The translations under genes and the position numbers were made by a program. Shown piece after piece: positions 41,317 to 50,093 of a stretch of 64,000 nt of DNA. Origin of the DNA: Phymatolithon calcareum (lineage: Eukaryota; Rhodophyta; Florideophyceae; Hapalidiales); the NCBI GenBank assembly GCA_977006965.1, contig OZ345353.1, positions 2,604,001 to 2,668,000 on the forward strand, in the 5' to 3' direction. Numbering within the stretch: position 1 is the stretch's first letter; each line of letters begins with the position of its first letter. The notes below the pieces were generated by a model. It made no database searches. It was not told the DNA's origin and saw nothing but the letters and a program-made list of their open reading frames with translations.

Positions 41317-42399
41317 ATGAATTGCTCCTGCTTCGTTTCCGGGTTTTCAACCGGCAGTGTGTTCACAGGGCAGTCGGTTCAAGAAAGCTTTACTTCTCGG
41401 CGTACCCTTCGTGGGCCACGAAGGTTAAATGGGGTCCTATTCCCTTCCCCTTTGATGCGCGGGGGGATGGGGTTCGGAACGCAGCAGCTCCCAAAATTTA
41501 AGTTCACAGGGAAAATGCGACCCGGACACATTTCTCCAAGGCTCTCTGTGCCGGAGAATATCGCACGTCCAAACTATGCGAAAAGTGGGCGTCCGCGCGG
41601 ACCAACACCAAAATTTCCCTGGGATATCGAGATCAAATCGGAGGAAGACATAAGTCATATGCGGGTGGCAGGACGTCTAGCGCGGGAAGTGCTTGATGCG
41701 GCTGGACGGAGCGTCGAACCGGGAATGTTAACCGACGAGATTGATGCAATAGTGCATGCAGAGACAATCAAGCGCGGGGCCTATCCGTCGCCTTTGAATT
41801 ACAATAAGTTTCCCAAATCGTGCTGTACCTCCGTGAACGAAATCGTCTGTCATGGTATTCCGGACGACACCGTGCTTATTGACGGAGATATCGTCAACAT
41901 TGACGTAACTGTTTTTTACAATGGATTTCATGGCGACTGTTCGGAAATGTTTCTTGTCGGCGATGTGGACGAACGGGGACGCGAATTGGTGAAAACAACT
42001 TACGATTGTTTGCACAGTGCGATTGCAATTTGTAAACCGGGCGTACCAATCAAGAGGATTGGTACGCCTATTGAGCAAATGGCGAAGAAGCACGGCTTTT
42101 CAGTGGTGCGAAACTTTTGCGGACATGGCATCGGACGGACGTTCCATACTACGCCCAACATTTTGCATTGTGAGAATAATGAGCCGGCGGGGATCATGGA
42201 GCCTGGCATGACGTTTACTATCGAACCGATGATTAATGAGGGGACATATAAGAATGTTACTTGGCCGGATGACTGGACGGCGGCTACCTTGGACGGGAAA
42301 CGAAGCGCACAGTTTGAACACACGTTGCTCATCACTGAAGATGGCGTAGAAATGCTCACAGCTAGGTTGGAGGACAGTCCAAAATTATTCTGGGAGTAA
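41317..42399 (+). CDS. MAP1: Organellar type I methionine aminopeptidase
   Basis: The product is 360 aa. The N-terminal ~70 residues are Ser/Thr/Arg-rich (MNCSCFVSGFSTGSVFTGQS) and act as a plastid or mitochondrial presequence. The catalytic domain begins at about 105 (KSEEDISHMRVAGRLAREVL). Metal and catalytic sites are all present: CCTSVNEIVCHGIP (substrate His), NIDVTVFYNGFHGDCSEMF (two Asp ligands), GHGIGRTFHTTPNILH (His), TIEPMINEG (Glu) and AQFEHTLLIT (Glu). It lacks the N-terminal zinc-finger extension of cytosolic MAP1A, which supports the organellar class. It removes the initiator Met from organelle-made proteins after deformylation. Confidence 0.94.
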   Translation: MNCSCFVSGFSTGSVFTGQSVQESFTSRRTLRGPRRLNGVLFPSPLMRGGMGFGTQQLPKFKFTGKMRPGHISPRLSVPENIARPNYAKSGRPRGPTPKFPWDIEIKSEEDISHMRVAGRLAREVLDAAGRSVEPGMLTDEIDAIVHAETIKRGAYPSPLNYNKFPKSCCTSVNEIVCHGIPDDTVLIDGDIVNIDVTVFYNGFHGDCSEMFLVGDVDERGRELVKTTYDCLHSAIAICKPGVPIKRIGTPIEQMAKKHGFSVVRNFCGHGIGRTFHTTPNILHCENNEPAGIMEPGMTFTIEPMINEGTYKNVTWPDDWTAATLDGKRSAQFEHTLLITEDGVEMLTARLEDSPKLFWE

Positions 42400-43121
42400 A
42401 CAACTAAATTTGCTTTTTGCACTTAGAAAAATCAGGGGAAGGTCCCCTGGATAATTTATCCCTGATATTAGAAAATAATTCTAAGTAAAGTGGACAGCGT
42501 AATTCTCCTTTTTTAAAGGAGAATTACGCTGTCCATTTTACAGTTTTAATTGTGAAGTGTAAAAAATTGTGAAGTGGACAACGTGCCGTCCGCTCTGGCA
42601 ATGTCATCTGACGAATTACATTGCGATATATTTGCCTGAACTATGACCGCGAATACTGTACTGTAGACACATGCGCAGTCGGCATGCCCCGGGCATAAAG
42701 TTCTTAAATCTGCGCAATTCTGCTGCCCCGTATTTCTTCCTTGTTCTTGACCGTTGACATGTCCAAGGTTTGACGCCTGGACATACGTACATGGGATAAT
42801 ATCAATGATTGCTCGAGTAATTTATTGTACGTGACATTTTCGATCGAAATCTGAAAATGGACGTGCACAGTACAGGCATGAACTCAAATTTAATCCAATG
42901 ATGTCATTGTTGTCAGTCAACTGGCAACAATATGGAAAGCAATCATATCATACAATGTTTTGCTTTTTTTTCAAACCTAGGCCCTTGCTGTAGTTTTGAG
43001 TCCGGGAGTCAGTACGGATCCATACATTACCGCAGTTCGCATGTGTAAGATTGTACAGTACTCGGTGCGGTCGTTCAACTCTCGACTCTCCGTTCTGTGC
43101 ACCCACCCTAGCGCAAGCATA
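42400..43121. other. Intergenic region with a perfect hairpin
   Basis: Between the aminopeptidase stop and the methyltransferase-like gene. It contains the 21-bp perfect stem at 42491-42535; no gene is seen. Confidence 0.55.
42491..42535. repeat. Perfect 21-bp-stem hairpin
   Basis: Bases 42491-42511, starting TGGACAGCG, are matched exactly by their reverse complement at 42515-42535 across a 3-base T loop. It lies about 90 bp after the aminopeptidase stop codon, in the expected 3' untranslated region. Such an exact stem suggests a recent inversion or a small foldback insertion. Confidence 0.95.
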
Positions 43122-44021
43122 ATGATGAAGGGCTATTCAAAGTTCGGGCGACCTTCCTCGTCGGAGAAGCGCGCGTTGGTGGTGAAAGTTGCGGTCGTGA
43201 CATGCGGCGTGATCGCTGTTTTGTTTCTCGTCGCGCCGGCACGTGTCGATTTCGACCAATACGTTCTTGGACAGAACAGTGTCCCTGGAATTACTCCGCA
43301 GCACAAGCCCGTGAACCTGAATAAGATTCTAATGACTGCGAGCGGTAAGTAGCTCATTGACCCATTGCTGACGTAATTGTTTTGCGATACCGCACTTCTA
43401 ACTCGGCCTGTCTCCTTTGCGCTGCGACAAACAGAGGTTCAATTCGTGCTCAAATACGTGTCCAACAATATCAATACTTACTTGGAATGGGGCAGCGGCG
43501 GCAGTACATTTCATTTCCCGCAGTACATCAAGAAGCGTTTCGTGTCAATTGAGCACGATAAGGCGTGGTGCGAAAAGGTGAAGGAGGAGGTGAAGGGTAA
43601 GAACACTGTGCCGGTTGAGGTGCACTGCGTGACGGTACAGCGGGGGACCGAGGGATGGGGAACGAAAAGCCCATTTGAGGAAGGCAATTACAGAATTTTC
43701 CGCGACTACATCGACGAAATCGATCATGTCGGTGCAAAGAATTGGGATATGATTCTTATCGATGGACGTGCTCGTGTCGACGCTTCAATTAAGGCGCTGT
43801 CTTATTTGAGAAGCGACAGTATTGTTGTGCTGCATGACACATGGCGATTGGTGAATTCGTACAAGGATATTTACAAATACTACGACGTTGTGGATGAGTC
43901 GTACACAGTATGGAATCAGGGGATTGGCGTGCTTAGGCGAAAGAAGGAGTTTGCGTATCTTGAGGGGAGAAGCGATTTGGTTCAAGAGATTTTGAATAAG
44001 AAGTATGGCTTGACGCGTTGA
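43122..44021 (+). CDS. Membrane-anchored methyltransferase-like protein
   Basis: Two exons, 43122-43344 and 43435-44021 (90-nt intron gtaagt...cag, phase 1), give 269 aa. A short basic N-terminus is followed by one transmembrane helix (VVKVAVVTCGVIAVLFLVAP), as in type II Golgi proteins. The C-terminal domain starts like a class I SAM methyltransferase: YLEWGSGGSTFHFPQYI, then RFVSIEHDKAWCEKVKEEV. Later strands are WDMILIDGRARVDASIKAL and SDSIVVLHDTWR. This combination suggests a secretory-pathway methyltransferase, possibly acting on wall galactans, which red algae methylate; that substrate is inference only. The first ATG pair is at 43122; an open frame extends upstream without similarity. 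Confidence 0.7.
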
Positions 44022-44918
44022 GAAATTTTGGGGACAGACAGAGCTTTTTCGTTCGTGCTTCGCGGGCCGTTGTGCAGTGCTCGCGATCTGTTCACTCCTT
44101 CAGTGATTCTTTTATTTTGTTGACTGCCTCTTATGACTGTCAGAAGTGTGGCGGTGTTGAATGATATCTCTGCATCGCAAATCGCTTATCAACATCTTAT
44201 GCTGTACAAAGCTTAACTCTTTTAGTTCTCCAGTTTTTCAGGCTCATTGCACTCGATCGAACAGGATTAGGGTTTCATAAATTTTCTCCGAAACACTCAA
44301 GTGGCCTTTCCTTGGGCTTCTCGAATAATGCACGCAATGATTTATTGATTTTTTCTATGCGTTCAAGGCCTGCTCGGTTCTCAAATAGAATACAGGACAT
44401 GTCAATAGTAATCTCACTGGTCGATTTTTGAAAAAAGATCCATACTTTTTGTCCCTCGGTGAGACAAACGTACGTGTCTTCTTGTATGCTTCAGACTAAT
44501 CTGACATGACTCTGAGCTGTTCTCAACCCCTGTTCATTCAATAAACAGCAGCCAACGGTATTGTTGTCATGCCTTTTGTAATTGATTACGACTTTCTATT
44601 TATCATATGTCGAGGATTGCCAGCCGTGAAAATGGAAAGCGCACGCTCCCAGTGAGCGTACGCCGCTCACTGGCCGCTTCTTCTTAATATTCAATCCGGT
44701 TTATCCAATGAAAACAACTTCCGTTAAACATTCACGAGGTTTGCTCCTTGTTCTCATGAGCACAATCCAATTTCTGTGCGCCGCCTTACCCGGGGAGAAC
44801 AGCGCAAGTCGATGCTGTGAAGTCAACCTAACCCGTCTTCAGAGTTTTGATTCTCGAACAATAAGTTCTCTTTGTTTGCACACATCGAAATCACCTCTCT
44901 ACTCCAGCCGAACGCACC
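44022..44918. other. Intergenic region, about 0.9 kb
   Basis: No gene seen. A perfect hairpin (CCAGTGAGCG, loop, CGCTCACTGG) is at 44649-44673, about 250 bp upstream of the desaturase start. Confidence 0.55.
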
Positions 44919-46142
44919 ATGGCAACCTCATCACCGGAGCCTTTGGCAGGAGCCGATAGGATCCCACCTCTCCCACCAACCTCTCTCACCGTAAAAATGC
45001 TCCGTGATGTCGTACCAAAGCATTGTTTTGAACGTTCACTATTTCGTTCGCTCTCACACCTGCTTCTGGATCTCACAATGATCACTTCGATGGGCATTGC
45101 GGTCTGGTTCTGCGACAATAGCTTAACGTCTGTCCTACCATCCGTGCCGCGCTGGGCGATCAACTTCATCATCTGGCCGCTCTACTGGTGGTGGCAAGGT
45201 GCTGTCATGACCGGTGTCTGGGTGCTAGCACACGAATGTGGGCATCAAGCGTTCTCAAAGTGGAAATGGGTAAATGATGCATTTGGACTCGTACTCCACA
45301 GCGCTCTTTTTGTGCCGTACCATTCTTGGCGTATCACCCACGGCCAGCATCACAAACACACCAATCACATGACCGAGGATCAAGTCTTCGTGCCGGATAC
45401 TCGCGAGGAGTACATACAGTCGCACGATATCTACTTCAAAGAGGACGGCACCCGCGCTTACCGCTCTGCTCTCGTTGAGGCCATGCAGGAGACACCCATA
45501 GGCGATATCATCTACATCTGTGGCATGTTTCTAGTCGGCTGGTGGGTCTATCTGACTTTCAACACCGCGGGGCAAAAATACGGCAAGGGCACGAATCATT
45601 TCAATCCCAACGCGAAAATGTTTTCGAAGCGTGATTACTTCGACGTCGTGTTGTCGGATATTGGCATTCTGGCCGCGTTGGCTACGCTTATTTCTTGCTG
45701 CTACAAGTTTGGACTGATTGAGGTTTTGAAGTACTATTTTATCCCATATCTTTTTGTCAACATGTGGCTTGTGCTGATCACCTACTTGCAACATTCCGAC
45801 CCGGCTATTCCTCATTATACTCCGAAGGAGTTCAGTTTTGTTCGCGGCGCACTCTGCACTGTGGATCGTGACTATGGCATTTACAACGTCTTGCATCATC
45901 GCATTGGGCAAACTCACGTCGTTCATCATCTATTTTCCCAGATGCCGTTTTACCATTCTCTGGAAGCTACTGAGGCTGTCAAGAAGGTTCTTGGAGATCA
46001 CTATTACTTCGACAGCACAAACGTTTGGCAAGCCGTGCGACGTTCGTGGAAGTACTGCAAATTTGTTGATCCCTCAGACGGTGATATTCTGTACTACAAA
46101 AGCTATTATAACGATAACGGGTTTGAGAAGAAAGAAGCATGA
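44919..46142 (+). CDS. FAD2: Delta-12 (omega-6) fatty acid desaturase, FAD2-like
   Basis: The product is 407 aa, starting at ATG 44919 (ccATGG context). The three histidine boxes are present: HECGHQAFS at about 105, HGQHHKHTNH at about 142 and HVVHHLFSQMPFYH near 330. Box 1 has HECGHQ rather than plant HECGHH. Hydrophobic helices flank the boxes (MITSMGIAVWFC, GAVMTGVWVLAHE, YICGMFLVGWWVYL, FIPYLFVNMWLVLI). The family converts oleoyl to linoleoyl groups on ER phospholipids. The absence of a transit peptide and the C-terminal KKEA fit an ER enzyme. Omega-3 activity cannot be excluded by eye, but the pattern favours delta-12. The gene has no intron and ends 331 bp from the convergent eL8 gene. 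Confidence 0.9.
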   Translation: MATSSPEPLAGADRIPPLPPTSLTVKMLRDVVPKHCFERSLFRSLSHLLLDLTMITSMGIAVWFCDNSLTSVLPSVPRWAINFIIWPLYWWWQGAVMTGVWVLAHECGHQAFSKWKWVNDAFGLVLHSALFVPYHSWRITHGQHHKHTNHMTEDQVFVPDTREEYIQSHDIYFKEDGTRAYRSALVEAMQETPIGDIIYICGMFLVGWWVYLTFNTAGQKYGKGTNHFNPNAKMFSKRDYFDVVLSDIGILAALATLISCCYKFGLIEVLKYYFIPYLFVNMWLVLITYLQHSDPAIPHYTPKEFSFVRGALCTVDRDYGIYNVLHHRIGQTHVVHHLFSQMPFYHSLEATEAVKKVLGDHYYFDSTNVWQAVRRSWKYCKFVDPSDGDILYYKSYYNDNGFEKKEA

Positions 46143-46473
46143 GTTGCAGAGCACTCCTGAGAACAGATGCACACAGAGAAATGGTCAAGTAGTAACACAT
46201 AGATCAAGCTCATCACTGGCGAAATGATGTTAAGTTCAGCTCTCCCAATACTGAACCGTTGCGGACAGGCCGGTTGCACCTCAGGCCTCACATTTTTAGA
46301 TCTATTGGAAAAGGACACCCAGTGTACCTAAGGTTGCTTTATATTTTTGTAGCTGAAGCTCAGACAGTTAAATAGAACCAAATAGATTTTTATCACGCTC
46401 TATTACCGCGGCCCAGCCTAGCCCTTCCTTGACTTAGCTTCAAAATGACTAAATCACACGGAAAGATGCCCTC
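46143..46473. other. Intergenic region between convergent genes
   Basis: 331 bp holding the 3' ends of the desaturase and eL8 genes. Nothing else is seen. Confidence 0.6.
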
Positions 46474-47530
46474 TTACGCCAGTCTCTTCGCCTGCTCGCG
46501 GGCAATCGCGCGTTCTTTCTTCTCCGTCTTATGCCTCGACTTAACACCCATAATGCCACCACCCCACATTTTTCGGATATCATCGTAACGATCATTGAAG
46601 CTGGACTTACAGCTTTCAACAATCTTAGCCAGGTCTCCCTTGTCCTCCGGACGCACGCTTGTAATGGCGACGGCAGTGGCGTTCTTTTTCTGCACGACAG
46701 TACCGAGACGGGCTCGGCTCTTCACGATGCAATACGGCACGCCCATCTTGTGGCACAGGGCTGGGAGCCACACAATAAGCTCGATCGGGTCAACGTCATG
46801 CGCAATCACGACAAGGGACGCCTTCTTGGACTCCACAAGCTCGACAACATGGTTGATACCGAACTTGAGATGAATAGGGCGCTTCGTAGGGGTCGGGTCG
46901 CGACCGGCCTCCTTCGCCTCAGCCATTGCTGCGAGACGCTCCTTTTTCTGCAAACGCGATTCCGGCTTGTACTTATTCATGAGCTTGAACAAGGCGCTGG
47001 TGGAGGAGGCGTCAAGAGGCAGACGAAACTGGTTGATGCTCGGCGGCACCTTCAGGCGCATGAGCAAAATCTTCCTCTGGCGCTGGAGACGGATGTACTT
47101 GGGCCATTTGACATAGCGGCTTAGATCGCTACCATGCGGGAGAATATCTTGGCCAATGCTGAAATTCTTAGGGCGCTTCTCGAAGAGAGGGTTCTTCTTC
47201 GGGGCCTTCTTGATATCTTTCGCCGCCGCGAGCGGCGCAGGCGCCGGCCGACGCGATTTGCCCTTCTTTTGCCCACCCTTCACCTGAAGAGCCACAATAT
47301 AACGGATTGCATTGCGGTCATCGCATTAAGAACATCGCATAGCGTTCGCAGGCGCGCAACGTTTATTCCACCGAGAAGCATCGCATTGACAGAGGAAAGT
47401 CAGTGCTCTGAAACGTAACTTTTAACAGCGCACGATCGCACTAGACAGCGAGGTCTAGACGCTCAAGTAAGGCATATTGAGCGCAACGCAGAGCCGGGAG
47501 GCAGCGCAACGGGTTGCTCAAACCTACCAT
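46474..47530 (-). CDS. RPL7A: 60S ribosomal protein eL8 (L7a), start codon probably in its own exon
   Basis: The main exon, 46474-47283, encodes about 269 aa with full eL8 similarity: [48 protein letters not shown], the L7Ae core [20 protein letters not shown] with [12 protein letters not shown], and [10 protein letters not shown] near the end. There is no ATG in frame near the expected N-terminus. Instead the frame meets a splice acceptor (ctcttcag) just before VKGGQKKGK. The nearest good partner is ATG followed directly by a gtaggt donor at 47530-47528, giving [10 protein letters not shown] over a 244-nt intron at phase 0. eL8 binds 5.8S/28S rRNA in the large subunit. The identity is firm; the one-codon first exon is inferred. 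Confidence 0.9.
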
Positions 47531-47961
47531 GTCGAATGCAACCTTCTGTTTCGTCGGCCTACAACGATTCTTTCACCCGGCCGCGGGATAGAATTGATCA
47601 CCAATTGCTAGGAACCGTGCACCGAACGGCGGCCCCGGCGGTACTGTAATGTTTTGCAACACATGTTCGGCGTCGTGGCGAGCTTTATTTAGGGCTCCAG
47701 AGAGCTCTTTGCTCCCTGTTATGATTGCACTGTTGCGACACAAGAATGGTGACGATTGGCTGTCGAGAGAAACATCAATTGCTGGATCGCAATCCAGATC
47801 AAGAAATCACATGCCTTCCCACAAATTGAATGCCTCCACTTGGCTGAGCAATCTGCTGATGCATACACCACCCAGCGTTGTCAAAATCGATTTTGTCGCG
47901 AGTGAAATCGAGCCATCGTTCGCATCGGCACCGCAAAGCCATCGATAAGTCGTCGGGAAGA
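47531..47961. other. Divergent promoter region
   Basis: 431 bp between eL8 (minus) and the superoxide dismutase gene (plus); no gene seen. Confidence 0.55.
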
Positions 47962-49138
47962 ATGGCTCTTCGTTACGCGAGCAGAGCGATCGCGTCTAAT
48001 GTTGGTACTCGAAGGTTATCGACATTTTCATTGCCTCCGCTGAAGTACAAGTACGATGCGCTAGAGCCGTACATCGATGCGACGACAATGAAAGTGCGTC
48101 TTTTTTCGAAAACATTACCGCGTGCAGTTTACATTTCGGCAGTATCCTCACCATCTTTTTGTATCGTTGTGCAAATCCATTGTGCGTTTGATCATTTATT
48201 ACTCAGATTCACCACACACGTCATCACCAGACATATGTCACCAACCTGAATAGCATCCTCAGCGGGGATCACGGAAGCGCTATCAAAGTACGTTATCCTC
48301 TTCTTTCCCTGGCGTAGTTTCTCGTGGACTGGAAATATCTCTAGATGCGGAATCCCGTGCGGTGATCTAACTAGTCTGACGTTTTTTTATCCGATTGCAT
48401 GTTTGGGCACTCAGGGCATGCCTTTGAGCGAAATCCAGAAAGCGTGCGATACGCTACCGTCTCCAATAAGAACAGCAACTGTTAATCATGGCGGCGGGCA
48501 TTACAATCACTGTCTATTTTTCTCAACTCTTACTGGCGAGAACACCAATGGAAAGGGTCCCGTCGGCGAATTGAAGGAGAAAATCGAAGAAGACTTTGGT
48601 TCATTCGAGGCGTTCAAGGAGCAATTTGACTCCGCTGCGATCAAGCAGTTTGGCAGCGGTTGGGCGTGGGCGTCGATGGGTGCCGATGGCAAACTGTTTG
48701 TGTCTTCAACAGCGAATCAAACAAACCCGCTAATGGAGGGCGTTGTAGCGCAGACTGGCACTCCGATCATGGGTATTGACGTGTGGGAACATGCGTACTA
48801 CTTAAAGTACGTCTGCGAGTTATTTTTGATTTCTGATGCTTTTGAGGTTGCGAATGCGCCATGGCTAACTTTTGAGATGACTCGCTTCTCTGTTGTTTTC
48901 GTTGACGCTCTGCAGATACCAGAACCGGTACGTGAAGGCCACCTTTGCAGATTTTTGACCATTGTTGAACATAGCACTGCTAACGTTTCTTCTGTGTTTT
49001 CCGCTTTCAAAATTACCTAGACGACCTGAATACGCGGGTGCTTTCTGGAATGTCGTGGACTGGCAGCAAGTGAACGCCAATTTCTTGGCGGCTTTGGAAG
49101 GAAAAACGGCAGTATTTGATGTACCTGTTGAAGACTAA
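47962..49138 (+). CDS. SOD2: Mn/Fe superoxide dismutase, probably mitochondrial MnSOD
   Basis: Five exons, 47962-48093, 48207-48287, 48415-48806, 48916-48927 and 49021-49138, give 244 aa. All junctions are GT-AG and restore the family sequence. The fourth exon is only 12 nt and supplies the middle of KYQNRRPEY. The N-terminus (MALRYASRAIASNVGTRRLS) is a mitochondrial-type presequence. Metal ligands: the first His in the KIHHTRHHQTYV region, the second in NHGGGHYNHCLFF, then Asp and His in DVWEHAYYLKY. The GGGH motif and GSGWAWASMG favour the Mn type. The enzyme disproportionates superoxide in the mitochondrial matrix. It is the most intron-rich gene of the window. Confidence 0.9.
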
Positions 49139-49384
49139 AAGAGTGCGAAATACGAAGGGCCGCAGACAGACTCTGCGTCATTATAGACCGCCGCAAATTG
49201 GGAGCAGGTCGACGGAAATACTATCGACCTTCGAAGATATGACGACGGATTTTGACATTCCCGTCAAAGAGTAAAACAGTTGGCAGTATTAATTTGAAGG
49301 GCGGTTGGCTCGCCACGGGAAAGTCGAACGATATTGAATCTGGAAAGTTCTAGACTTTCATTCACGGCTAAGGATGTAAAAAAG

Positions 49385-50051
49385 TTAAGTTGGAGGTATG
49401 GCCACTCTGGTCAGCGTGAGTTGATAACCAAGTGTCTCGCCTGGTTGCACGAGGCATTCGCTACCTTCCTGCAGACACACGCCGCGATTGCCATAAGCCA
49501 ACGAGGGTGGAATTACTGCATTGCGCTCACCGCCGGGACGCATCCCCTGAAGAGCTGCCTCTAACCCTGGAATAACCTGACGCTGTCCCATTTGGAAAAC
49601 GAAGTTTTTCCTTGTATCAAATGCTTTTCCGCTTGACAAAAATGCAACCTGAACAACGAAAACAGAATATTTCTCATTGTTAGCTAGCCCTTTTTTCAAC
49701 TTTCTTCACCTCAAAACAGGGTCCAGAATATCAAACATAAGGCGAACATACATAGTCAACAGTTACAAAATCTCCGTCCTGCGGATAGGCTCCGCTACCC
49801 GTTTTGATGTCATAGTAGCTAATACCGCTTTCATCTTTGATGAAATCTGGCTTCTTTTGGGCTGCTGCATTGGTTACCGTTGGAAGGACTAGCGCTCCAG
49901 CAGCTGCAGAAAGTGCAATGCGACACAGCTCTCGACGCGAAATGCCATTTGCGCTCATCACTGGTGCGGCATGATGCGTCACGACACTTCTGCTGGAAAC
50001 GGGTTGACGGAATTGAAATGGAAGGGAAGCTGAGAACGAAGGCGTAGTCAT
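49385..50051 (-). CDS. Thylakoid-lumen FKBP-type peptidyl-prolyl isomerase
   Basis: Two exons, 50051-49752 and 49648-49385 (103-nt intron gtatgt...cag, phase 0), give 187 aa. MTTPSFSASLPFQF is a typical red-algal transit peptide. It is followed by a twin-arginine lumenal signal: SRRELCRIALSAAAGALVLP, with TNAAA cleavage. The FKBP domain then reads YYDIKTGSGAYPQDGDFVTV, the exon junction at DY/VAFLSSGKAFDT, then VFQMGQRQVIPGLEAALQGM, RPGGERNAVIPPSLAYG and a short C-terminal strand. The frame also has an upstream ATG at 50093, giving 14 extra residues that fit a transit peptide less well. Lumenal FKBPs assist photosystem assembly; the partner is unknown. A Cys pair (GVCLQEGSEC) may be redox-active. 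Confidence 0.88.
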
Positions 50052-50093
50052 GACCACACGCTTTTTTCGCGACGAAGCATGAGCATCGAGCAT

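Noticed and set aside
43431-43445. GGTTCAATTCG resembling a tRNA B box
   Set aside because: It lies inside the methyltransferase-like coding exon and has no surrounding tRNA structure.
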